Of a DNA stretch of 64,000 nt, positions 49,282 through 60,518 are shown in pieces. The DNA comes from Dromiciops gliroides (Eukaryota > Chordata > Mammalia > Microbiotheria > Microbiotheriidae): the NCBI RefSeq assembly GCF_019393635.1, contig NC_057861.1:376822315-376886314 (forward strand), given 5' to 3'. A program made the position numbers and the translations under genes. Each line of letters begins with the position of its first letter. Within the stretch, counting starts at the first letter, position 1. Below the pieces are notes generated by a model. That model ran no database searches. It was not told where the DNA came from and worked only from the letters and a program-made list of their open reading frames with translations.

Positions 49282-49798
49282 TAATTGGGGAGTGTTAGCT
49301 AGGTGGCTCACCACAAAATTGGGGCATGGAAGGAGACCAGGAGCCTCCCTCAAGACAGAGCAGGATTTATTTAACAAGAACAAACTAAAAAACAAACAAA
49401 GAAAAAACCCACACAAACAGGATCAGTAGGATCAAGGGAAAGGAAATAAAATGAGGAAAGGGAAATTATACAACCTGAACAACACCACTGCCCAGGAATC
49501 AGCTGAGAATGCACAGCAGCATCCTATCACTTTCCAGCCTCATGCTAGAATGGTGGAAAAACCTCCCATCTTCACCGCAGACCCCAGGCTGACCAGACAC
49601 AGCCCCCAGACAATTGGCTGGCCACTCTGACAGTCATATGACTGCCCTCACTAGGCTTCCAATCATTATAATTTTGCCAGGCCCATGTAGGTGTCACTGA
49701 GTGGTGATGACGTAAGGTGCCAGTGCCATGGTAATGGCTACAACCAGTGGGTGGAGCACCGTGCAGTTTGCAGAGTCCCAGGCCGCTTCCTGTGCCAA
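49282..49798 (-). mobile_element. Solo LTR of an endogenous retrovirus, antisense
   Basis: GC-richer block of about 515 bases. On the minus strand it has a CCAAT-type box (CAGCCAATTG near 49620), an AATAAA signal at about 49370, and a terminal part GTGGTGAGCCACCTAGC that matches the LTR end at 26122-26160. The right boundary near 49798 (TGGCACAGGAAG on the minus strand) is a guess. No internal retroviral genes on either side, so it is a solo LTR. Confidence 0.55.
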
Positions 49799-51530
49799 GG
49801 TTTTTTTTTTTTTTTTTAATTCTAGCCAAAAGATAGGATCATGAAAACCTCAAATAAAAATTAATTCTTTACAATTACTTGAAAAAAATTATTGTTTTCA
49901 TCTCTTACACTTATTTTCCCCTAGTCCCTAAGAGATTGATAGTAACCATAAAATATAATGAAAATTGTCCATATCTTTGAAATATTTAATGAAAATAACT
50001 AAATAATATCTAAAAATACATTATTACCTTAGAAAAATTATTGCTCCCTAGTAAAAGTATAGAGTGTTTTTATGTTAAATGTATTTGTCCATAGAGACAG
50101 GACTTCAATTTTTGCTTAAAAAGGCCTTCTTAAGCAGATCTATATATCTAAGTCTTTTTTGTAAGTATTTTCTACCCAAATGACTTTTAATATTTTTTGA
50201 GTACTGTGAACAAAGAAAAACCACACAAACAAACATAACAACATAGCTTTAAACTTTGTTTTAGGCATTTAGAAAAGGAAAATTTATATTCAGACTGTAT
50301 TTGTTCCTGAGAGAATTATTTTTCTCCTCTTTGTCTTTGCTTAAGAATGATTTGAACCCAAGAGTCATCTAACTTTTACATTAATAGCAAAAGGTGTTTC
50401 CATTTTCACCCATTTAAATATGCCAGCAAGTGAAAAAAAAAAAACAAAAGTTAAAAAGTCTGTCAGAAACTCAGGAGGGAGACTGCCTTTTGTTCTGAAA
50501 AATCTAAAAGTCTTGACAGCTTTACTCCTACTATGTCTACTGAAGTTTCCAGCATATATAAATTTGAAAATAAAAATCATAGAATGTTCTAATAGATTTG
50601 CAAGATGTGATTCCCACAGATGTCAGAAGTACATTTCTCTAATTTTACCTTCATTATAGAATGCCTTCAGGCTCAAGCTAACTAGTCTTTCCTGTGAACC
50701 ACTTCATCTACAATGTCAGCCCCTAAGGAAGATGTAATAGCAATCAGTAAATAACAGCATAGAGGCTGTTGATTAGTATTGAATAAACTGAAAAGATTTC
50801 CATACATTGCAAACTAAAAATGGATTACACCAATAACTTACCTTGTGTTTTTCAAATGACATTTTAAAGTCTGAAAACCTTATTAATCAATGATTTATCA
50901 AATGATTTGAAAAGATTTTCATGTACCTGGTTTAGAAAACAGGAGAGCAGCAGATCTAATGAGTCCCTTTTGAGGAAAATAAAACAAATCAATATTCATC
51001 AACAGAGGCTCCTAGGTAGAGCAGGTAAGCAAATAATCATAATAAAAATAATAAGAGAATAGATACAAAAAGAGGAGAATATTTACTGTCTCCATAATCA
51101 ACTAACAAGTGCCAAAAAAGAGTAGCATTTCAGAAATGAGGAATAAGGTTAAGGTGTTCTAGGCAGCTGGTGAATTTTGGATTGACACTTCTGGCACATA
51201 TCCTATGGTTTCATGAATCCTGAAAGACATTAAATAGTCATTTGAATGTGAGGCTGAAAAAGTTTGAAAATGCATCTCATATATTATGTGCAAACACAGA
51301 TGTGCATATCATAGTCTGCTTTTTTAGAAGCATCAAAAGATGTGAAGTCAATTGAGCAGCAGTGTCAAAGAAAATCTAACAAAATGGGACATGATACCCC
51401 TAAAACATTAAAGACTCAGGTTTGGGTAAATGGGTGATAGGTTTTATGATTCTTTTGTTGATTCATGGAATATTTGAAAATTCATAGCTATGAAAAAGGA
51501 CTTTCACTCTAATTTTATAGTACTATTTGT
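49799..51530. other. Non-coding DNA
   Basis: No gene or named repeat. Starts with a 17-base T run. Confidence 0.4.
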
Positions 51531-51712
51531 TTCAGTAATTCTTTTTTTTTTTTTTTTTTTGCAGGGCAATGGGGGTTAAGTGACTTGCCCAGGGTCACAC
51601 AGCTAGTAAGTGTCAAGTGTCTGAGTGAGGTCGGATTTGAACTCAGGTACTCCTGAATCCAGGGCCGGTGCTTTAACCACTGCGCCATCTAGCTGCCCCT
51701 TCAGTAATTCTT
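51531..51712 (-). mobile_element. Core-SINE with perfect 13-bp TSD
   Basis: Minus-strand SINE with a poly(T) of about 19. TTCAGTAATTCTT at 51531-51543 and 51700-51712. A 4-base local duplication in the body (GTCTGAGTGAGGTCGG). Confidence 0.94.
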
Positions 51713-52229
51713 ATTACATTTTCATTACAGAATTCCTGAGTTGTCAGAAAATGAGCTTTTGCTCATTTCTGTATACCAATATCATCCTCTTCATTTAAAA
51801 AATTCACTCGCCTAACAATCACTTTTTCATATTATCTCCTTGATCTTGCTGACATGTAAAATAGCTAATTATAAAGTTAGTCATTTCTTCTGTAGTAACA
51901 CAATAAAAGTAAATTAGGTAAACATTTATTAAGCATCTACTAGAGTATACATTTGTTACTGGTTATACAAAGACATGATTAATTGCGGTTTTTTTCCCCC
52001 AAATCAAACTGACCTCAAGAAGGTTATCTTAGCTATGGTAAATTTTACATTTACATACAATTACCATATATGCATATATATCTATATAACCTGATATGAG
52101 AAATGGAAAAATGCACACACATAAACTCAAACCTATTTACAAAATTGAGATTTATAATTGACATGATTGATAATCAAAGAAAATAATATCTAGAAAAAAA
52201 TCAAAGAAGACAATATCTAGAAAAAGGGA
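51713..52229. other. Non-coding DNA
   Basis: No gene. A 27-bp-period imperfect duplication (AATCAAAGAAAATAATATC / AATCAAAGAAGACAATATC) at 52172-52225. Confidence 0.45.
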
Positions 52230-52755
52230 AAATGAATTTAATTTAATTCATTGTCCACATTCCAAAGGACTCATGAAATATGCTATTCACATCTAGAGAA
52301 AGAACTGATAGAGTGCAAATGCAGATTGAAGCATATTATTTTCACTTTATTTTTATATATTTTTCCTTTTGTTCTGTTTCTTATTTCACAATGTGAATAA
52401 TTAGGGTTTATATTTTACATTATTGTACATATACAACCTATCTCAAATTACTTACTGTTACATGGTGGGGGGGAGAAGGGAAGGAGAAGGGAGGGAGAAA
52501 ATTTGGAAATCAACTTTTTAAAATGAATGTTAATTTGTGTTTCTGTTTTTTGGTGAGGCAATTGGGGTTAGGTGACTTGCCCAGGGTCACACAGCTAGTA
52601 AGTGTTAAGTGTCTGAGGCCGGATTTGAACTCAAGTCATCCTGACTCCAGGGAACGGTGCTCTATCCACTGTGCCACCTAGCTGCCCCAAATGTTAATTT
52701 TTTTTAACTGGCAATTGGGGAAAATAAATTTTATTTAAAAAGAAAATAAAAAAGG
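52230..52755 (+). mobile_element. L1 3'UTR and tail, split by a SINE
   Basis: L1 3'UTR phrases (CATTCCAAAGGACTCATGAA, CATCTAGAGAAAGAACTGAT, CAGATTGAAGCATATTATTT, a G-rich tract at 52466-52500) run to 52525 and resume after the SINE as AACTGGCAATTGGGGAAAAT and AAATTTTATTTAAAAAG. Confidence 0.85.
52526..52700 (-). mobile_element. Core-SINE nested in L1 3'UTR, 11-bp TSD
   Basis: Minus-strand SINE, body 52537-52689, with AATGTTAATTT at 52526-52536 and 52690-52700. It splits the L1 3' end, so it is younger than that L1. Confidence 0.94.
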
Positions 52756-53166
52756 AACAATTTCACAAGCCATCAGGAGAAAGATCGTTAAATACAAAAG
52801 AAAGTTTTTTCCATGTCCATTGAAAAATGAGAAGAAAATGGAATAACATGCTCTGAAGAACAGTGGAGCTCAGGACACAGTCAAGGATGACCTATCCTGC
52901 AAATTTGTCCTTAACTTTAGAAGACAATAAAATGGATTAAAAATAAAGAAGTTTGTATTTTTCCAATAAAAACAAAACTGAAGAGATTATCTCCTTATTG
53001 ACTATTTCAAATCACATAAATGCACAGAGAAGCAAAGTAATGCAGCCAGTAATACCAGGAGAATGATAACAGAAAGATGAATAAGAAATTTCTTTCAAAA
53101 TGTACACAAAAAGTAAGGGATGAATGTAGAAATCCAGCAGAAGAATGAAGAATGGTGAAGAGGCAA
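52756..53166. other. Non-coding A-rich DNA
   Basis: No gene. Possibly further worn L1 3' sequence (AATACCAGGAGAATGATAAC near 53050). Confidence 0.3.
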
Positions 53167-53420
53167 AAGAGAAAAGGAAGTTGTAGATTTCATCTACACT
53201 ATGTTTAACTTTAAAATGATTCCTTCCTAAGTGAAGTCCCACTTTTATCTCTATTGTATATGCCTATCTATAATTTTTGTGACGTTTTCCCCTCTCAATG
53301 TCATCTATTACCTTCTTCTGACTATGTAGTCTATAGTAGACTTCTAACAATCTATTCTTTATGTTCCCTTTTTGCCTCATTCTCAAAAGCTTGTCAAGTA
53401 TCAGAGAGGATACTACACCA
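53167..53420 (-). repeat. Left arm of an unidentified inverted repeat
   Basis: The minus strand reads AAAAAGGGAACATAAAGAAT, TTGTTAGAAGTCTACTATAG, AGTCAGAAGAAGGTAATAGA, ATAGATAGGCATA and GATGAAATCTACAACTTCC. The same series appears on the plus strand at 54600-54781. Both copies keep an open frame with the pattern KGNI(K/R)N, LLEVYY, SQKKVID. Family unknown to me. Confidence 0.85.
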
Positions 53421-54044
53421 TGGTAGGACACCTCTTCAACCCACTCATCTATACCCTCTTTTGCTGACCCTTTATATTTTTTTTCTACATTTGCCTTAGA
53501 TGGCAGTGGCATAAAGTGACTAGAAGACAGAGCCTAGATGAGATACCTTGGCAGCTTTAAGTGTATAAAGAGTACAGAGAAAAAAAAATAGGTAGATCAT
53601 GTGATGATAGAGGTCATAAATCAGAGAATGAAGGTCTAAAGTAAAAAGTGAAAAACAGCAAAAGGGAGAGTGAGAAAGAAAGAGACAGACAGACAGAGAC
53701 AGGGAATTTTTGGATAATAGAGTGAAAGAAATTCAGTTTTGCAAAGAGGCACAAGAATAACTTTAAAAACCCCAATAAACAGGACTATCTGAAAAGAACG
53801 AAAGAAATGGGAAATCTACTTGACTGGGAGGGGGGGGGAAGGTAGAAGGAATCGATAACCAGAAAAACTAAGAGAAAAGACCTCATAAACAAACCTGAAA
53901 GAGAAATGAATAAGAACTGAGAGAAGAGGATCAAAAATGAGGGGGAGAGAGTGAGTGGAAAAGGGCAACTTCAGAAAAATACAAAGTAAAATAATATTTC
54001 ATAGTAGAAGTGGTGGTTTAAATAATAACTTTAATTTTTAATAG
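53421..54044. other. Non-coding purine-rich DNA
   Basis: Spacer within the inverted repeat. GAAAGAAAGAGACAGACAGA simple sequence near 53670 and a G9 run at 53830. No gene. Confidence 0.4.
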
Positions 54045-54390
54045 GAGGAAAATATAAATGTAACTTTCAAACCTTTAATTTTGAATGGATTAAATAATTT
54101 ATAAAACAAAAAATAGTTAAAGATTGAATAAGAAAATAAAACCCTGTGTTCTGTTGCTTATAGGAAACACATTTAAGAAACTAAGCTATAGTGGGGAACT
54201 AGGATGTGCAGTGGATAAAGCACCAACCCGGGATTCAGGAGAATCTGAGTTCAAATCTGGCCTCAGACACTTGACACTTACTAGTAGTGTGACCTTGTAC
54301 AAGTCACTTAACCCTCATTGTCCTGTTTAAAAAAAAAGTTATACATACAAAATAAAACTGAGAGAATGGGGGAAAAACAAATAGCAACAA
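54045..54390 (+). mobile_element. L1 ORF2 N-terminal fragment, split by a SINE
   Basis: Translating across one stop gives a pattern like LILNGLNN and then NPVFCCL*ETHLRN, the start of the L1 endonuclease domain (the ETH motif includes its catalytic Glu). Sequence after the SINE (YKIKLREWGKN) would continue it. Strongly degraded. Confidence 0.55.
54190..54335 (+). mobile_element. Core-SINE, diverged
   Basis: Plus-strand copy with changes in the head (GGGGAACTAGGATGTGCAGTG) and core (ACTAGTAGTGTGACCTTG). Only an 8-base near-match (AAGCTATA/AAGTTATA) flanks it. Confidence 0.87.
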
Positions 54391-54579
54391 CAACAAAAGA
54401 ACTATGCAACAAGTGAATCCAAGATCATCAGGATCTTCACCATGCCAAAAAAGAAATCAAAAACAAATGTGAAACAATACAAGGTGATAAAAAGAGAAGT
54501 GATATGCCAAAAAGAAATGAAACCTACATCAGTAATAACATTTTATACTACAAGTGCCTTAGGCTCCAAATTAGTGAAA
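54391..54579. other. Non-coding A-rich DNA
   Basis: Spacer between the L1 ORF2 fragment and the right arm of the inverted repeat. No feature recognised. Confidence 0.35.
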
Positions 54580-54781
54580 GAAATTTTTTAAATCATGGTA
54601 AAGAAAATCTGAGGGATGGATCAAAGGAAAAGGGAAACATAAGGAATAGTTTGTTAGAAGTCTACTATGGATTAAATAGTCAGAAAAAGGTAATAGATAA
54701 CACTGAAAGGGAAAAAATGATAAAACATAGATAGGCATAAAAAGTAGAGATAACAGTCGGAGATGAAATCTACAATTTCCT
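54580..54781 (+). repeat. Right arm of the unidentified inverted repeat
   Basis: Counterpart of 53167-53420 in the opposite orientation. The frame 54504-54734 covers the shared KGNIRNSLLEVYYGLNSQKK pattern. Similarity stops at the outer ends just past CTACAA(C/T)TTCC. Confidence 0.85.
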
Positions 54782-56828
54782 TAATGTTTTATTTATTCAA
54801 AGGATAGGAGGCATAAAATAAGAAATTGTTAATCTCCCCATCTAATTCTGAGGAAAAAGAAAAAAAAATGATCACTATTAGCAGACAATGTAAAATATTT
54901 GTAAGAGCACTGAATATGGAGTGAAAAGATCTGTTTTAAAATCTTGGATTCCCCTATTGACTACTATGTAATATTGAGCAAGTCACTTACCAGCTCCAAA
55001 TGTGTTTTTTTTTTCTCCACATGATAAATGAAGAATTTGGATTTGCTTCCATATGTAATTCAATGATACTAGGGTCCTGTTGAATCATTGACAGTAGACA
55101 TGATGGGACTTAGACTTTAAGCAATAAACCAATCTTAGAGCTTATGAGAAATATGGGAGAGAAAGTACACATATTCTGATATGCCCCTCAGATGTTAAAA
55201 TTCACATAGTTCATATGAAATAATAGGTTACACCTCATCCGCTTGAATCCTTCAGAAGTTGGTCCAAAAGATAAGAAATAATATCAAGAACCAAAATCTG
55301 ACAAAAAGAAAACAAAAGAAAACAAACAAACAACAAAACACTATAAGGAATAAAGAGGATACCTAAATAAAAATGGTGATTTTCCAACTAAAAATATGTG
55401 ATTTTCTCTATCTTTTTTTGTGATGAACTCTTCACTTATTCATTGATCTGAAAGGTAATTTCTTTCTAGCAATATTATTTTTGCATTTATGATATGTATA
55501 CATGTGGAGTTGATTGTAGAATAAGGCATAAGAGATTGGCCTATAACTATTTTCTGCTAGAATATGTTCTAAATTTCCCAGAAGTTTCTGTCAAACAGAG
55601 AGTTTTTTTTCCCAGTAGCTGGGTTTTTTTAATTTATCATACAGCGGCCCATATTATTTTAGACACCTGTTAATTGCATACCTGATCTATTCTATTGATT
55701 ATCCTACTTTTTATCCAGTGCCAAATTGTTTTGATGTTTATATTCTGTTGTGTTAACCGAAATGTTAATTATTTTATAGTTATTTCATATCTTATAACTT
55801 TACTGAAGTTGTTTGTTTTGTTTTTGTTCATTCCCCAGGTAAGCCATTGTATAATGGGGGGAGGGGGTTAGATTCCTCTTTTTTATGCATACTTCCTCAC
55901 TATTTTTATTGCGATAGTGAGCATTTTCATTACTAGATCAAATAATTGGAATAATAATGAAAATTTTTGCATTGTGCTCAAATTTATTAGAAAGCCCTCT
56001 TGCATATCCTCATTACATATAACCATGGTTCTTGAATTTAGGAAAAGCCTAATTAACATATTAAGGAAGGCTACATTTATTGCTCTATTCTTTAGTGTTT
56101 TTAACAGAAATAGGTGTTGTACCTACTGAAAACCTTTTTTCTGTTTCTATTGCTATAATCATATAATTTTAATAATTTTCTTATTAATATGATATATGGT
56201 TTTAACAACAACATATAATATACAGATATACATATATATGTATACATATCATATTAATATTTGCAAAGACTTTTACATTTTTTTTTCATTTGATCATCAG
56301 GTCACTAGGAAGTAGGGCCTAATATTATTTGTATTTTCTGTAGAAATAAAGACCCATAGTGACTTGCCCATGGTCATGCAGCTTGAAAATATTCACAATT
56401 TTTTTTAATGAAAATGAAAAGGGAATTTGATAAAAATAATAAAAGAAAAGAAATTATTAGTGAATATTTTGTTATGTGTGTGTGTGTGCGTATGTGTGTG
56501 TATATATATATATATATGCCAGTAACTAAATACTATATTACTAAGTTCATTAAAATTATCATTTCATTTTATCCTCATAATAACAATAAAAAGTATGTGG
56601 ATTAATATTACCATTCTCCTGATAAGAAAACTGAGGCAAGCTGAGGTTAATCAGATTTCCTAGGACCACAGAGATAGTAAATGATTTTAAGTCATATCTT
56701 CCTTACTCCAAGCCAACTACTTTATCTACTATGCCACATTATTAGACAGCTAAAATTGAAACCCTAAAAGTTGTCAGGTTAAAAAAAATCAGAGCTCTCA
56801 ATGCAGAATTATTAAGACAGAAAAGTAG
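54782..56828. other. Non-coding DNA with MIR relics
   Basis: No gene. Worn MIR-like sequence on the plus strand at 54900-55030 (AGAGCACTGAATATGGAG, AGCAAGTCACTTACCAGC). Antisense MIR-like sequence at 56250-56400 and 56540-56745 (TTTTATCCTCATAATAACAA, AAGAAAACTGAGGCAAGCTG). (GT/AT)n at 56475-56517. Confidence 0.45.
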
Positions 56829-56990
56829 AGAAAATATCTTGGGGGTAGCTAGGTGGCACAGTGGATAAGGGACGGGCACTGGATTCAGGAGGACCTGAGG
56901 TTAAATCTAGCCTTAGATACTTGACACTTATTAACTGTGTCACCCTTGAAAAGTCACTTAACCCTTATTGCCCTGGAATAAAAGAAATAA

Positions 56991-57067
<77 letters not shown>

Positions 57068-57091
57068 GAAAGAAAATACAGAAAGAAAGAT

Positions 57092-57169
<78 letters not shown>

Positions 57170-57222
57170 GAAGGAAGGAAGGAAGGAAGGAAGGAAGGAA
57201 GGAAAAAAAGAAAATATCTTGG
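56829..57222 (+). mobile_element. Core-SINE whose tail became a long microsatellite, 14-bp TSD
   Basis: SINE body 56843-56990 (GGTAGCTAGGTGGCACAGTGG to AACCCTTATTGCCCTGG), then AATAAAAGAAATAAAGAA grading into the microsatellite to 57204. The duplication AGAAAATATCTTGG lies at 56829-56842 and again at 57209-57222, beyond the microsatellite, so the whole repeat tract belongs to the SINE tail. Confidence 0.93.
56992..57204. repeat. (GA)n-(GAAA)n-(GGAA)n compound microsatellite
   Basis: About 34 GA units to 57060, GAAA units with small interruptions to 57168, then nine GGAA units. All purine on the plus strand. Frames reading RERERE, KERKKE or LSLSLS are artefacts. Confidence 0.97.
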
Positions 57223-57402
57223 AAAATTCTTTCTTAACTGGTAGAGTTTTATAGAGAGAAAAAAGAAGATTCATTAATCCAAAAAAACAGATATGGAAGA
57301 AAATATGACAGAAGACTAGCCAAAGACAACTTTGAAAAGACACATGAATTTTACACAAGCTAAAGTCTACCAGAAGACCAAGCTATTTGTTGTTGTTGTT
57401 AT

Positions 57403-57499
57403 ATTTATTTATTTATTTGTTTGTTTGTTTGTTTGTTTATTTGTTTGTTTGTTTGTTTGTTTATTTGTTTGTTTCTTTGTTTGTTTGTTTGTTTGTTTA
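57403..57499. repeat. (TTTG)n microsatellite at an L1 3' tail
   Basis: TTTA/TTTG tetranucleotides abutting the 3' end of the antisense L1 at 57505. On the minus strand it reads (CAAA)n directly after the L1 3'UTR and so occupies the place of its A tail. Confidence 0.93.
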
Positions 57500-57504
57500 T
57501 ATGT

Positions 57505-57935
57505 GTAAGGTATTTTATTTTTTCCATTACATGTAAAGATAGTTCTCAACTTTTGTTTATACAAGCTTTACAATTTCAGATTTTTCTCTCTCCCTCCCTT
57601 CCCTCCCCCCTCCCCTAGACAGCAGGTAATCTGATATAGGTTATATCTATATATCTCTATACATATATATATACATATATATATACACACACACATATAT
57701 ATACACATAATAACATTAATCCTATTCCTGCATTAATCCTGTTACAAGAGAAAAAATCAGAGCAGTGATGCAAAACCTCAAAATAGGAAAAAAAAAAAAA
57801 ACAACAGCACCCAAAACAAAAGAAATAGTATGGTTCAATCAGCATCTATACTCCACAGTTCTTTTTTTTTTTTTTTCTTGGATTTGGAGATCCTCTTCTA
57901 TCATGACTTCCCTGGAACTCTCATGCTATTTTTTA
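57505..57935 (-). mobile_element. L1 3'UTR, antisense, 5'-truncated
   Basis: On the plus strand: TTACATGTAAAGATAGTTCTC, CCCTCCCTTCCCTCCCCCC (reverse of the L1 G-rich tract), GCATTAATCCTGTTACAAG, AAAACAAAAGAAATAGTATG, and the region GGAGATCCTCTTCTATCATG. A TATATA tract at 57650-57705 interrupts it. Confidence 0.85.
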
Positions 57936-59639
57936 AAAGAATAAAAAGAACAACAATAACTATAACAATGACACCTAATGGTAAATGTAAAACTGTATGA
58001 CTCAATACAAAAACTGCTCAGAATTGGTGACTGACAGAAAATTGATATTCAATTAAATCAATGGATTACTGAAGAAAATTTAATTTCTTAAAATTCCAAT
58101 TTATGTAATGGCTCAATCTCAGAATTTCAAAATCAAACACATTTTGTAAGTAGAAAAGAAGATGAATTTTAATTACAATAGAACATTGATGAAAACAACT
58201 GTGAATCACTCTGTGCCTGTGAGAAGGCAGAGAAACAAATGAAATAGGGTAATCTGAAAAATAAAGGGGCTCAATTGCAAAAAAATCCATACCCTGAAAA
58301 GGTAACACTAAATGTAAATGGGGAAAAATGGATTTTAACAAAAAATGGCCAAACTTGCAAACATTAACATACAAATTCTACTTGTAAATATTCCAAAAAA
58401 TTAACTACAAAAGAAAAAAATACAAAAGTCAAGACATTAAGGAAATTATTTTTAATGTTTTATCTTATTTTTAAAAGAAACTAAATTAAATTGAGAGATA
58501 TAGATGATAAAGTAGCAGCTATTTTTCTCATAAATTAAACAAAGTTGACTTAATGAGTCAATGAAAAGGAAAAATACAGAAGTGAATTAATATTCCAATA
58601 CCTTATTGCCTGGAAAATCATCAACATCTATATATCTCTACCTCTATCTCTATATCTATCTATGGATCTTTCTCTATCCATCTAGGGAGAGACAATATAA
58701 TTAGCATTTGTTCAACCAGTAGGTATAGACCAATAGGTACCGGAGAGCTAGAGATGGCTTCTCCATCTATTTCATGGATCCCATACCAGAAATTTTTCAT
58801 TTCTCTCCTTGCTTACCATTTGACTCTACAGATTTTGCTACCATGCTATCTGTACAAGTATTTTTTCTTCCTACAACATTTTTTCTGCTTTTTATGTGTT
58901 ATATTCTCATATTAGGATGTAAACACCCTGAGGGAAAAGTCCTGATTTTCATTTTGAATGGATATTTATTTCTAGAACACAGTGAATTTAAGTTATTGGC
59001 CCATAATCAGACTTTAATAAATGCTTGTTGCCTTTCAGTATGCCATCCAGTCTAGAGGAGACTTAAGGAAGGATAAATAATACATTCCACAAGATTGTAG
59101 GGTTGTAGGGTTGTAATTATGTATAGTAATCCATTAATTAATTAGCAAGAATTTACGAAGCACTTACAAGAACTGTACTAAGTATGGAAGATTTAATAAA
59201 GAGTCCCCCCCCCCCCGAAAAAAATTCCTCTGTATCTCAAACGGGTTATATTCTAATAGGGGGAACTCAGTGTTAAAGTGGTAGAAGAGATACATTAGAA
59301 TTGAGGAAATTCAAGTTAGATCTTTCCAGAAGAAGGAAATGAAATGGTGCTATTTTTTAAAAAAAAAGGTTTTAAAGTTTCCTTGGGTTAGTGAGGATGT
59401 CTGCATTGAGAAATAGAGCTCTTATGGTGACCTTTATCTATGGGAAATTAGGAAAAATCAGAGAAAAATTTAGCTCCCCAGAGAGGAGATGTATCACTCA
59501 CAGGATGTGATCAGCATACAAGGTCGTAAGGGAGACATTGGTCTGGAGATAGAATAAACTGTATTTAACATAAACTGAAGAGAAGAAAATGATCACACTA
59601 GCATCAGGGCTTGGAGTCCAGACTCAATATATACAGTAC
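57936..59639. other. Non-coding DNA
   Basis: No gene. An L2/MIR-like 3' relic at 58915-59035 (TAAACACCCTGAGGGAAAAG, TTTAATAAATGCTTGTTGCC). A C12 run at 59205-59216. Confidence 0.45.
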
Positions 59640-60230
59640 CTTCTAATCCATGAAAATACTTCCTTCATACCTTGATCTCTCTACAAGTGACACTGCAGGA
59701 GGTCACAACCCCCTAGGTTCTTTCCTGGGTTTTCTATTCTTCTCCCTCTTTAATATTTCCCTTTGGGATCACATAAGCTCCCATGAATACAAATATCATC
59801 TCTATGAAGATTATGTTCAGATCTATTTTTTTCAGCTATAACCTATTTTCTGACTTTATATATTACATTTTCTACTGCCTTTTGGATATCTGGCACTTGA
59901 TATGTTGTAAATATCTTAAACTCCGTGCATTCAAACCACACCTCCTTCCCAACTCAAACCTTCTAAACTTCCATATTACTGAGAAGGTTACCATTCTCCT
60001 AGTCAGCCAGGTTCTGAATCTAGGTGTCATCTTCAACTCCTCTGCCCAAATTCAATCAGTTGCCAAATCAGATAATTTGCATTTCTATAATATATCCTGG
60101 ACATTCTTTGGTACAGGAGAGTACTGATCTCACTCCCTCAAGTTGCTCTCCAGTCTAGTCCATTCTCCACTCATTTTATGACTCTTCTTCCAATACTGCA
60201 TCTTATCATGTCAATTTAAATTTTTCATAA
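59640..60230 (+). mobile_element. CR1/L2-clade LINE reverse-transcriptase relic
   Basis: Pieces match the C-terminal RT region of an old CR1/L2-type LINE. An SS/SHEYKYHLYEDYVQIY-like segment stands where the family has a YADDTQ motif. After a gap there is NLGVIFNSSAQIQSVAK followed by HFYNISW. The frame 59783-60127 covers most of it. The catalytic Asp-Asp pair is not intact and the element is long dead. Confidence 0.7.
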
Positions 60231-60231
60231 G

Positions 60232-60510
60232 ATGATCAGCTGTGAATGACAGCTACCTTCAGCAATACAATGATTCAATACAACTATGAAGGATTTATGA
60301 TGAAAAATGCTTTCCCCCTAGAGAAAGACCCGATGGTGTCAGAATACAAATTGAAGCATACTTTTCTATTTTATTTATTTTTCCTGATGTCTTTTGTCTA
60401 TTTTTACTTTTACAACATGAGTAATAGAGAAATGTTTTGTATGACTGCACATTTATAACCAATATCACCCTTGCAAAGCCAGCAAGCAATCTGATGTAGG
60501 TTATGCTCCA
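60232..60510 (+). mobile_element. L1 3'UTR fragment, sense
   Basis: GATCAGCTGTGAATGACAGC, TTCAGCAATACAATGATTCA, GAGAAAGACCCGATGGTGTC, AAATTGAAGCATACTTTTC, AATCTGATGTAGGTTATG. It matches the 3'UTR copies at 46060 and 52260 and lies tail to tail with the antisense L1 to its right. Confidence 0.82.
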
Positions 60511-60518
60511 CTACCACT

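Noticed and set aside
56954..57358. 134-codon minus-strand frame (Ser/Leu/Phe repeats) and its plus-strand Arg/Glu/Lys partner
   Set aside because: Entirely the purine microsatellite of a SINE tail.
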